From Actinomycetota bacterium (GTDB taxonomy: Bacteria; Actinomycetota; Acidimicrobiia; Acidimicrobiales; WLNW01): a stretch of 35,697 nt of DNA. A model generated the notes under the pieces. That model saw only the letters and a list, made by a program, of their open reading frames with translations. It was not told the origin of the DNA and searched no databases. The stretch is from assembly GCA_009699605.1 (NCBI GenBank), contig WLNW01000012.1, positions 1 through 35,697 on the forward strand. The letters are read 5' to 3'. Below, in pieces: positions 6,641 to 13,597 of this stretch; position 1 is the stretch's first letter; each line of letters opens with the position of its first letter. A program made the translations under genes and the position numbers.

Positions 6641-7609
6641 ATGGCCGAGTTCGATGTGGTTGGCGTTGGAAACGCGATCGTCGATGTGATCTCGATCGTC
6701 GACGAGGCGTTCATCGTCGAAAATCATTTGGCGAAGGGTTCGATGTCACTCATCGACGCCGAGCGCGCGACGCAGCTCTATGCCTCGATGCCGTCGGGCA
6801 TCGAGTCGTCGGGCGGCTCGGCGGCCAACACCATGGCCGGCGTCGCGTCGTTCGGTGGACGTGCGGCGTACATCGGCAAGGTTCGCGACGATCAGCTCGG
6901 CGAGGTGTTCCGCCACGACATCCGCTCCACCGGAGTCAGCTACGACGTGCCGTACGCAACCGACGGCCCACCAACCGCGCGGTGCCTCATCCAGGTCACC
7001 CCCGACGCCGACCGCACGCTGAACACGTTCCTCGGCATCTCGAGTCTGCTGTCACCCGACGACATCGATCCGGCGCTCGTCGCCTCGGCCAAGCTCGTCT
7101 ACTGCGAGGGCTACCTCTGGGACATCGAGATCGCGAAGCAGGCCATTCGCAAGGCCATGGACATCGGCCGCGCTTCCGGGGCAAAAACGGCGCTCACGCT
7201 CAGCGACTCCTTCTGCGTCGAGCGCCACCGCGACGAATGGCTCGAGCTCATCGGCTCGCGCGTCGACATCATCTTCGCCAACGAGACGGAGATCTGTGCG
7301 CTGTACGAATGCGACTGGGACACCGCAGCCGACAAGATCGCCGGCCAGGTCGAGATCGCCTGTCTCACCCGCCACTCGTCGGGTTCGGTGATCGTCACCG
7401 CCGACGAGCGGTTCGCCATCGGTCCCGAACCGTGCGAGCAGCTCGTCGACACCACCGGTGCGGGCGATCTGTACGCGGCCGGTTTCCTCCACGGTTACGC
7501 CCGGGGCCTCGATCTCGCGACGTGTGGACGCCTCGGTTCGCTTGCCGCGGCCGAGATCATCGGCCACGTCGGCGCACGACCCGCGATCCCGCTCAGCACA
7601 CTGCGTTGA
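6641..7609 (+). CDS. PfkB-family kinase, adenosine-kinase-like
   Basis: This 322-residue cytoplasmic kinase starts at the ATG with AGAGGAG 5 bases upstream; the open frame from 6611 ignores that site. The N-terminal DVVGVGNAIVDVIS, the GG segment SSGGSAANTMAG, FLGISSLLSPDDID, EGYLWD and FANETEICAL are typical of bacterial adenosine-kinase-like PfkB proteins. The C-terminal signature DTTGAGDLYAAGFL carries the catalytic Asp. The likely reaction is ATP-dependent 5'-phosphorylation of a nucleoside, probably adenosine, or of a related sugar. Its position next to a BMP nucleoside-binding protein supports nucleoside salvage. The substrate is inferred; inosine/guanosine or ribose-like sugars are alternatives. 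Confidence 0.85.
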   Translation: MAEFDVVGVGNAIVDVISIVDEAFIVENHLAKGSMSLIDAERATQLYASMPSGIESSGGSAANTMAGVASFGGRAAYIGKVRDDQLGEVFRHDIRSTGVSYDVPYATDGPPTARCLIQVTPDADRTLNTFLGISSLLSPDDIDPALVASAKLVYCEGYLWDIEIAKQAIRKAMDIGRASGAKTALTLSDSFCVERHRDEWLELIGSRVDIIFANETEICALYECDWDTAADKIAGQVEIACLTRHSSGSVIVTADERFAIGPEPCEQLVDTTGAGDLYAAGFLHGYARGLDLATCGRLGSLAAAEIIGHVGARPAIPLSTLR

Positions 7610-7618
7610 CGTGTCGCA

Positions 7619-7648
7619 GCGCTGAGCGAGATCGCGGATCCTCAGCGC
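7619..7648. terminator. Hairpin between convergent kinase and peptide-binding protein genes
   Basis: GCGCTGAG (7619-7626) pairs perfectly with CTCAGCGC (7641-7648) around a 14-base loop. It fills the gap between the kinase stop (7609) and the binding-protein stop (7650). A second, competing inverted repeat exists: 7583-7597 with 7621-7635 (15 bases, one mismatch), which starts inside the kinase gene. It probably ends transcription from both sides. Confidence 0.55.
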
Positions 7649-7649
7649 A

Positions 7650-9362
7650 TCAGCCGATCCAGGCCTTGTCGAACATGACAACCGTGGCGACCGTAGGCCG
7701 GATCCCATGGACGTTCTTGTTCCAGGCGATCATCTCGACCAGCGCCTCGTAGACCGGCGTCGGCATGTCGACGCGCCAGATGTCCTGAATCTTGTCGAGC
7801 GCGGCCTTGCGCTCGGCGTCGGTCTTGCCGGAACGCACGAGCTGGATCTGCGCGTCCATGTCGGTGCTGATGTAATTCATGCTGTTGGCCGCACTGGTCG
7901 AGAGCATGGCGGAGAGCAGGGCGATCTCCGGCGCTTCCTCGGCCACGTTGAGGCCCCAGCACGCGACGTCGTACGCCTTGTTATTCAAGATGTCGGCGAC
8001 GAGGCCGTTCACGTCGTAGTCGTTCTTCAACTTCACGGTGAAGCCTGCGGCGGTGAGCAGGGTCTGGAATGCCTGCGCCCAGCTCTGACGGCTCGGCGCG
8101 TTGTGGCAGTTGAGCCGGATGGTGCCGTCCCATTTGCCTTCGGCCTTGACCTCGGCGATGAGCGCCTTCGCCTTCGCGAGGTCGAACGTGTTCACCGGCG
8201 CGGTCGACGCCCACTTCGAGGTCTTCTGGAAGATGTCACCACCCGGGAAGCCGGCGCTGTTGTTCGCCCGCTGGTTGATCACGTTGGTGTCGAGCGCGTA
8301 GCCAATGGCCTGACGAATTCGCCGATCGGCGGTGATGGTGTCGATGGTGATGACGCCGTCGGGTTTACCCGCGCACACCGCAGCGGGGATGCCGCCCTTG
8401 CAGTTGATCCGGCCGTTGTTCAACAACGCCACGCCACCCATCCACTGGAGGTTGATGTAGCTGTCGACCTTCTTCTCGTCCTGGGCCTTTTTCACAACTT
8501 CGGCCTCACGGATGAAACCCACCTGCAGCGTGCCGGTGTTCAGCGCGTCGTAGGTGGCGGGCGCGCCCGACAGCACCTTGAACACCACGCCGTCGAGGTA
8601 CGGCTTACCGCCCCAGTAGGTGTCGTTGCGCACGAGGGAGATCGACTCCTTCGGCTTGTAGCTGTCGACCTTGAACGGCCCAGCCCCCACCGGCTTCAGG
8701 TTGAACGCGCAGTCCTTGGGCTTGGTCTCCTGGTTGGCACCACATGCGGCTTTGACCGCGGTGGGCGACGGGATCATTCCCACGGTGTACGACAGCGTGT
8801 ACGCGAAGTTGGCCCAGGGTGCGCTGAGGGTGAACTTCACGGTAAGCGGGTCGACCACGGCGTAGTCCTTGATGATCGCGATCTGCGCTGCGGCTCGGGA
8901 GCCGAACGTCAGGTGACGCTTCATGCCGAACACGACCGCTTCAGCATCGAGCACGGTGCCGTCGGTGAACTTCACGTCGGGGCGGAGCTTCAACGTCCAC
9001 TCGGTGAAGTCGGCGTTGGCCGCAAGTCCCTGCGCGAGCTGCGGCTCGAAGACCTTCTTCTCGGTGTTGTAGCGCATGAGCGTGTCAAAGATGGCGGTGA
9101 GCTCGGTCTGGCCCGTGGTGCCGCCGCCGTTCGTGACTACGGGGTCGAGGCCCGCGGTCTCGCTGTACATGCCCATCGTGATCGTGCCGCCCACCTTCGG
9201 CACGGCTGTGGTCGTGGTGTTCGCTGCGGTCGACGTGGAGAGGCTCACTTGTCCCGTCGAGCCCGGCTTGGTGGTTCCCCCTCCGTCGTCACCACACGCC
9301 GCGGCCACGATTCCCATGGCCGCGACAAACAGCACGAGGCGATTCATACGCCCGCGATTCAT
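7650..9362 (-). CDS. Oligopeptide/dipeptide-type ABC substrate-binding lipoprotein (SBP_bac_5)
   Basis: This 570-residue lipoprotein has the signal MNRGRMNRLVLFVAAMGIVA, a Cys in VAAAC|GDDG, and a low-complexity Gly/Thr/Ser linker. The mature protein follows the SBP_bac_5 pattern: GGTITMGMYSETAGLDP, FDTLMRYN, then LAANADFTEWTLKLRPDVKF with TDGT, RNDTYWGG, and AIGYALDTNVIN. Family members bind peptides, nickel or other ligands; the ligand is not predictable here. The ATG at 9362 is chosen over 9347 because GGGGAG lies 7 bases upstream. No Dpp/Opp permease or ATPase gene lies nearby, so this is an orphan that must share a transporter encoded elsewhere. A TAGTAT box and a palindrome lie upstream. 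Confidence 0.9.
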   Translation of the reverse strand: MNRGRMNRLVLFVAAMGIVAAACGDDGGGTTKPGSTGQVSLSTSTAANTTTTAVPKVGGTITMGMYSETAGLDPVVTNGGGTTGQTELTAIFDTLMRYNTEKKVFEPQLAQGLAANADFTEWTLKLRPDVKFTDGTVLDAEAVVFGMKRHLTFGSRAAAQIAIIKDYAVVDPLTVKFTLSAPWANFAYTLSYTVGMIPSPTAVKAACGANQETKPKDCAFNLKPVGAGPFKVDSYKPKESISLVRNDTYWGGKPYLDGVVFKVLSGAPATYDALNTGTLQVGFIREAEVVKKAQDEKKVDSYINLQWMGGVALLNNGRINCKGGIPAAVCAGKPDGVITIDTITADRRIRQAIGYALDTNVINQRANNSAGFPGGDIFQKTSKWASTAPVNTFDLAKAKALIAEVKAEGKWDGTIRLNCHNAPSRQSWAQAFQTLLTAAGFTVKLKNDYDVNGLVADILNNKAYDVACWGLNVAEEAPEIALLSAMLSTSAANSMNYISTDMDAQIQLVRSGKTDAERKAALDKIQDIWRVDMPTPVYEALVEMIAWNKNVHGIRPTVATVVMFDKAWIG

Positions 9363-9416
9363 CAGATGTCTCCCCTGGTCGCTCCGCCGGTTCCGGCGGT
9401 CCCCCGACCACGGCCG

Positions 9417-9438
9417 ATACTAGTCAAGCGAGCGCTTG
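9417..9438 (-). promoter_or_regulatory. -10 box and operator-like palindrome upstream of the peptide-binding lipoprotein
   Basis: On the minus strand TAGTAT (9422-9417) fits TAnnnT. Directly behind it is a perfect inverted repeat CAAGCG-AG-CGCTTG at 9425-9438, in the spacer/-35 zone. Palindromes of the CAAGCG..CGCTTG kind are often TetR-family sites in actinobacteria, so repression is plausible. The regulator is not in the window. Confidence 0.4.
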
Positions 9439-9838
9439 CTCTGGACAATTGTCATACCGTGTCACCAATTGCCACCCGGGGGCGTCGAACCCGGAGGGAC
9501 CGCACGGCCCGATCCTGTGTGCCGCCCCGACGGGGATCGACCAGCGCCCATCTCGCTTCACCGTGGCGATGCCCGTCCTCGATCTCGTCGCCATCCACAT
9601 CGGGATGAAAACTCCCTCGTACCTGGCACACCACCGTCGTCTCGAGTTCGCATTCGCCGAGCCTTGCGCTCGGTTTGGGCGAGAGGTTTCGGCGATATCC
9701 ACGGGTCTTCCGCCGAGGAGCCGCGAAATCCCCGTTGCAGCAAAGGGGCTCTTCACAAAGACATGCACAAGATCGCTGGGAGCTGAGTGGGCGTTCCGGT
9801 CGTACCGCCGTGCGAAATGGTCGGCCACGCCCAGGCGC

Positions 9839-9868
9839 TACGTTCGGTCCGACCAAGGGGGTTCGTTG
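9839..9868 (+). promoter_or_regulatory. Promoter (-10 TACGTT) and ribosome-binding site of the isomerase gene
   Basis: TACGTT at 9839-9844 fits TAnnnT and would start RNA near 9851. AAGGGGG at about 9855-9861 lies 7 bases before the ATG at 9869. This settles the start at 9869 rather than the open frame's earlier codons from 9449. Confidence 0.5.
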
Positions 9869-10666
9869 ATGACGCGGTTGTTGTACGAGACGATTCAGTT
9901 CTCGCCGTTCGTGTGGGATGGCGAACCCGACCTCGCGGCACAGTTCGCCGCGGCGGCCGACGCGGGTTTCGATGGCGTCGGCATCGACGTGTGGACCATC
10001 GATCGGCACCTCGCGAACGGTGGCTCGGTTCGCCAGCTGACCGATGCGCTCGACCGCAGCGGCATCCCTTGCATCGAGCTCCAGGCGCTCGTCGTGAGCG
10101 AGGACATGCCGCCGATCTCGCGCCCGCCCCGCTTCACCGAGCTCGTCGAGGCGTTCCGCCCCGAGATCATCATGTCGGGCTTCACAACGATCCCGACCGA
10201 TGCCGAAGTCGACACCTTTCGCCGCGCCGTCGACGAAGTCACGCACCACGGCGCGATCGTCGCTATCGAGTTCTTGCCCATGATGCCGGTCGACACCATC
10301 GCGAAGACCCTCGACATCGTGCACCGCGTCGGCGGGCCGGTCGGCGTCTGCGTTGACACGTGGCACTTCTTCCGCGGCCCCGATTCGTGGGCCGAGCTCG
10401 AGGCGTTGCCGGCCGAAGACCTCGCGTACATACAGTTCAACGACGCGCTGCCACTCGAGTCCGACGATCTCATGAGCGAGACCCTGCAGCGGCGCACCTT
10501 GCCCGGCGACGGCGAGTTCGAGCTCGGAAGGTTCTGCGACATCGTTCGCGCCAAGGGCTACGACGGTCCGGTAGCGATCGAGATCATGTCGTCGTCGCTT
10601 CGCGCCGAAGGCCCCGCCGTGTTCGCACGAAAGGCGGAAGCAGCCGCGCGCCGGTACTGGCCCTGA
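9869..10666 (+). CDS. Sugar phosphate isomerase/epimerase family TIM-barrel protein
   Basis: This 265-residue protein belongs to the AP-endonuclease-2/xylose-isomerase-like TIM barrel family. The metal site expected for the family is visible: Glu134 in AIEFLP, Asp163 and His166 in CVDTWHFF, and Glu238 in AIEIMS, with LPGDGEFEL at 211-219 shaping the pocket. Members isomerise or epimerise sugars and keto-sugars or dehydrate inosose; the substrate cannot be told from sequence. It stands alone, divergent from the orphan peptide-binding protein and convergent with an acyl-CoA dehydrogenase. The start at 9869 is set by AAGGGGG; MTRLLYETIQFSPF is a natural first strand of the barrel. Confidence 0.8.
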   Translation: MTRLLYETIQFSPFVWDGEPDLAAQFAAAADAGFDGVGIDVWTIDRHLANGGSVRQLTDALDRSGIPCIELQALVVSEDMPPISRPPRFTELVEAFRPEIIMSGFTTIPTDAEVDTFRRAVDEVTHHGAIVAIEFLPMMPVDTIAKTLDIVHRVGGPVGVCVDTWHFFRGPDSWAELEALPAEDLAYIQFNDALPLESDDLMSETLQRRTLPGDGEFELGRFCDIVRAKGYDGPVAIEIMSSSLRAEGPAVFARKAEAAARRYWP

Positions 10667-10770
10667 GCCACGCCACGTCCGCTCGTCGGTCTCACGAACA
10701 CGGTGATCATGCCCCACAACGGTGGAACCGACACGCCATCACGTACTCGGTAGGTGATCGGGTCTGAACG

Positions 10771-11985
10771 TCACTCCACGCGCAGGCCGGTCAACGCACG
10801 AGCGATGACCAGTCGTTGGATCTCGGAGGTTCCTTCGAAGATTGTGTAGATCTTCGCGTCACGGTGCCAACGCTCGACCGGGTACTCGCGGGTGTAGCCG
10901 TAACCGCCCAGGATCTGGATGGCCTGCTCGGTGACCCACACCGCGACCTCGCCGGCCTTGAGCTTGCTCATCGAGCCTTCGCCCCGCGAGAGGCCGCCAT
11001 TGCGCGACAGCCACGCGGCGCGCCACACGAGCAAGCGGGCCGCGTCGATCTCCATCGCCATGTCGGCGAGCTTGAAGCCGATCGCTTGGTGCATGGCGAT
11101 CGACTTGCCGAACGTCGTGCGCTCCTTCGCGTACTCGAGCGAGTATTCGAACGCGGCACGCGCGATGCCGACCGCCTGCGCGGCCACCGTGGGCCGCGTC
11201 ATCTCGAACGTCGACATTGCGGGCTGCTTCTGGCCCGAGTGCCCGGCCTCGCGCGCCCGTGCGAGCTTTGCGTCGAGCTTTTCCTTGCCGCCGAGCAGGC
11301 AGTGTCCAGGCACGCGCACCTCGTCGAGCACGACCTCGGCGGTGTGCGATGCGCGGATGCCGTGCTTCTTGTACTTCTGCCCCATCGACAGACCCTTGGT
11401 GCCGGGCGGTACGACGAACGACGCCTGCCCTCGACCACGTAGTTCGGGGTCGACCGCGGCGACCACCACGTGGATGTCCGCGATGCCGCCGTTCGTGATC
11501 CATGCCTTGGTGCCGTTCAGCACCCACTCGCCGGTGGCTTGGTCATACACGGCACGCGTGCGGAGCGACGACACATCGCTACCGGCATCCGGTTCACTCA
11601 CGCAGAACGCGCCGAGCTTCACGTCGTCCGCGGTCCCGAAGCACTGGGGTGCCCATTCGGCGACCTGCTCGGGGGTTCCGGTGCCGGCGATGCCGGTTGC
11701 GGCGAGGCCTGAGCCGAAGATCGACAGGCCCATGCCCGCGTCGCCCCAGAACAGCTCCTCGGCGGCGATCGGGTACGTGAGCCCGGTGGGGTCCATGCTC
11801 GCGTTTGCCGCGAAATCGAACGAGTACAGCCCATTCCTCGCCGCTTCCTGCACGACCGGCCACGGGAACTCCTCCCGCTCATCCCATTCGTGCGCGACGG
11901 GCCGCATGACATCGACGGCGAACTCGTGGATCCAGCTCTGGATCTGTAGGTGATCGTCGTTCGGCCGCAGCGAGAACTCGGTCAT
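10771..11985 (-). CDS. Acyl-CoA dehydrogenase (FadE-like)
   Basis: This 404-residue flavoprotein makes the alpha,beta double bond of an acyl-CoA and passes electrons to ETF. The FAD/substrate motif [16 protein letters not shown] is at about 146-161, and WITNGG follows. The C-terminal [18 protein letters not shown] carries the canonical catalytic Glu at residue 384, so this enzyme has an intact active site, unlike the pair at 30921-33085. The chain length preference is not predictable. GAGGAG about 6 bases upstream supports the ATG at 11985. It follows an MFS exporter gene on the same strand but has its own promoter with an 18-bp palindrome. No beta-oxidation partners are adjacent. Confidence 0.92.
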   Translation of the reverse strand: MTEFSLRPNDDHLQIQSWIHEFAVDVMRPVAHEWDEREEFPWPVVQEAARNGLYSFDFAANASMDPTGLTYPIAAEELFWGDAGMGLSIFGSGLAATGIAGTGTPEQVAEWAPQCFGTADDVKLGAFCVSEPDAGSDVSSLRTRAVYDQATGEWVLNGTKAWITNGGIADIHVVVAAVDPELRGRGQASFVVPPGTKGLSMGQKYKKHGIRASHTAEVVLDEVRVPGHCLLGGKEKLDAKLARAREAGHSGQKQPAMSTFEMTRPTVAAQAVGIARAAFEYSLEYAKERTTFGKSIAMHQAIGFKLADMAMEIDAARLLVWRAAWLSRNGGLSRGEGSMSKLKAGEVAVWVTEQAIQILGGYGYTREYPVERWHRDAKIYTIFEGTSEIQRLVIARALTGLRVE

Positions 11986-12011
11986 GGGATCTCCTCGGGT
12001 CGCGGGTGTGA

Positions 12012-12029
12012 AGTTACCCTATGGTAACT
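12012..12029 (-). promoter_or_regulatory. Operator-like palindrome over the -10 box of the acyl-CoA dehydrogenase gene
   Basis: AGTTACC (12012-12018), CTAT, then GGTAACT (12023-12029) is a perfect 7-bp inverted repeat. On the minus strand it contains TAGGGT (12021-12016), a TAnnnT -10 box about 30 bases from the ATG at 11985. A TetR- or GntR-type repressor sensing an acyl-CoA is the likely user (inference). It overlaps the stop codon of the upstream MFS gene. Confidence 0.5.
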
Positions 12030-13257
12030 CCGCTGGAGCGGCATCCACGCCGAGCCGCCCGCCGCCCGCCAACACCGCGAACGCCAGCCCCAGCAGCACC
12101 GCGCCGACCACGTAAGGCCACGGCACACCGGCGCGATCGAACAGAACCCCACCGAGCGCCGGGCCGCCGATCCGGGCGAGTGCCGAGGCCGACTGCTGGA
12201 ACCCGAGCGACTCACCCCGGCGATCGACCGGGGCCCACTCGACCACCATCGCGGTAATCGACGGCACGGCCAGCCCCTGGCCAATCGACAGGAGCGCCAG
12301 CGCGGGCACGAGCACGGGCCACGTGGTGGCACTGGCCAGCAAGACCATGCCCAAGGCGTTCATCACGATCGCCGTCTGCACGGTGCGCGTGACCCCGAGT
12401 CGCTTCGTGACCTGGCCCACCCCGCCGCCTTGCACGAGCACGAGCAGCACGCCAATGCCGACGAACACCGCGGCGACCGAAGCCTCGGTGAGGCCGAACC
12501 GCCGATCCGCGAAGAGCGAGAAGGTCGCCTCAAAACCACTGAACGCACACGTCACCAGGAAGCCCACCACGGCGAGCCGCACGAGGGCCGCCGCATGCGG
12601 GCCCCGAGGCGACCGGGCCCGGCGACGCGAGACGTCGGCCGCGTCGCGATCGGTAGCCGCGCGATCGGTAGCCGCGCGATCGACTGCGGCGGGCCGGGTT
12701 TCGGGGAGGCGGAAGATCGCTACCACCCCGTTCACCAGCGCGATGACGCCTGCTACATAGAACGGCACGTGGGGTCCACCGAGCGCCGCCAGGCTGCCGA
12801 TGGCCGGACCGATCACGAAGCCCACGCCGAACGCGGCGCTGAGCATGCCGAGCAGGCGGGCCCGGTCGGCCGGGCTCGCGACGTCGGCGACCGCTCCCTG
12901 GGCCACCGACACGCTCGCGCCGGAGGCACCATCGAGAATTCGACCGACGAAGACGAAGAACAGCGACCCGGCCGCGCCTGTGATGAGGCTGCCCACCGCG
13001 GTGCCGAACAGCGACAGCAAGATGACCGGCTTGCGGCCTATGCGATCGCTCAGCCGGCCGAGCAGCGGTGAGCACACGAACTGCGCCACGCTGAACGACG
13101 CGAACAACAGACCGATGGTCAGGCCCGACGCGCCGAACCGCTCGGCGTACAACGGCAAGATGGGCGCGACGATGCCAAAACCGATGAGGTCGATGGCGAC
13201 GGTGGTCCAAATAACGCCATAGCCCCGGGGGAAGGAGCGTTGCCGGGCAGGGTTCAC
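12019..13257 (-). CDS. MFS transporter, DHA1 drug-efflux-like
   Basis: This 412-residue, probably 12-helix protein of the TetA/DHA1 group acts as a proton-driven exporter. Helix 1 reads WTTVAIDLIGFGIVAPILPL, and the motif A loop between helices 2 and 3 is GRLSDRIGRKPV. The second half begins near VRLAVVGFLVTCAFSGFEAT. The central loop has a short in-frame repeat (DRAAT twice) from a 15-bp tandem repeat. The start is a GTG at 13257, followed by NPARQRSFPRGYGV; no Shine-Dalgarno is obvious. It lies 33 bp upstream of the acyl-CoA dehydrogenase, but that gene has its own promoter. The substrate is unknown. Confidence 0.85.
   Translation of the reverse strand: MNPARQRSFPRGYGVIWTTVAIDLIGFGIVAPILPLYAERFGASGLTIGLLFASFSVAQFVCSPLLGRLSDRIGRKPVILLSLFGTAVGSLITGAAGSLFFVFVGRILDGASGASVSVAQGAVADVASPADRARLLGMLSAAFGVGFVIGPAIGSLAALGGPHVPFYVAGVIALVNGVVAIFRLPETRPAAVDRAATDRAATDRDAADVSRRRARSPRGPHAAALVRLAVVGFLVTCAFSGFEATFSLFADRRFGLTEASVAAVFVGIGVLLVLVQGGGVGQVTKRLGVTRTVQTAIVMNALGMVLLASATTWPVLVPALALLSIGQGLAVPSITAMVVEWAPVDRRGESLGFQQSASALARIGGPALGGVLFDRAGVPWPYVVGAVLLGLAFAVLAGGGRLGVDAAPAELP
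12646..12675. repeat. 15-bp tandem repeat in the MFS gene
   Basis: GCGATCGGTAGCCGC occurs twice in a row (12646-12660, 12661-12675), followed by a degenerate third copy beginning GCGATCG. It keeps the frame and adds DRAAT repeats to the cytoplasmic central loop, a place where length changes are tolerated. Confidence 0.8.
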
Positions 13258-13597
13258 GAAGCCGCTAGCCGACCCGCATCGGTCGGTCGCGTCAAATCGA
13301 AGCTCCGGCGGGTCACTACACCCGACCTACGATCGACCGATGCGAGACACGTCCACCATGGCGGCGACGCGCTTTCGACCACTGAGCACATTCCCCACGC
13401 CCTGGCCTGAACCGTCGAACAAAAGGGCCTGGCGCCGTTCACGGTGAGCTTCGGGGTGGTCGAGGCCGGGGCCGACACCACCCGCGACCGCGTGGTCGTC
13501 GGCATCGACGCCGGATGCGGAACGGTCTGACCCACCGGCGGCGCGAGCCGTTTCGGCATCGTCGTTCGGGGGCCCCGGCAGGTAGCGTCAGGGTCCG
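13258..13597. other. 340-bp intergenic region between the MFS gene and valS
   Basis: The region holds an inverted repeat: 13275-13289 and 13330-13344 pair at 14 of 15 positions. It also holds a stop-bounded plus-strand stretch ending at a TGA near 13530 (reading GLAPFTVSFGVVEAGAD and RVVVGIDAGCGTV). This stretch has coding-like codon use but no start or recognised family; it could be the tail of a lost gene. The valS promoter is at the right end. No gene is called. Confidence 0.4.
13583..13588 (+). promoter_or_regulatory. -10 element (TAGCGT) of valS
   Basis: TAGCGT fits TAnnnT and lies 9 bases before the valS ATG at 13598. RNA would start at or within two bases of the start codon. No Shine-Dalgarno of normal strength is present, and no T-box leader is seen, so classic tRNA-dependent control is not supported. 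Confidence 0.4.

Larger units (their letters stand above)
9363..9868. other. 506-bp intergenic region with no supported gene
   Basis: The left end holds the promoter and operator-like palindrome of the peptide-binding protein, and the right end holds the promoter and ribosome-binding site of the isomerase. Between about 9450 and 9830 several frames stay open by chance on both strands, including one in frame with the isomerase, but none resembles a known protein. It contains short AT-rich patches (two CAATTG sites near 9447 and 9465). It may be a decayed remnant; I see no RNA gene. Confidence 0.5.

Noticed and set aside
5941-7752. 603-codon plus-strand frame across the BMP gene, the promoter region and the PfkB gene
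   Set aside because: Arg/His-rich shadow without family features; it crosses two real genes in different orientations.
9470-9510. tRNA T-arm-like sequence (GGGTTCGACGCCC on the minus strand)
   Set aside because: The 5-bp T stem does not pair fully, and no matching acceptor, D or anticodon arms could be built around it.
7707-9608. 633-codon plus-strand frame opposite the peptide-binding lipoprotein
   Set aside because: Shadow of the minus-strand SBP_bac_5 gene, which has a signal peptide, a lipobox and family motifs.
9449-9868. N-terminal extension of 140 codons on the sugar isomerase
   Set aside because: The extension has no similarity to the barrel family, and a -10 box plus AAGGGGG directly precede the ATG at 9869.
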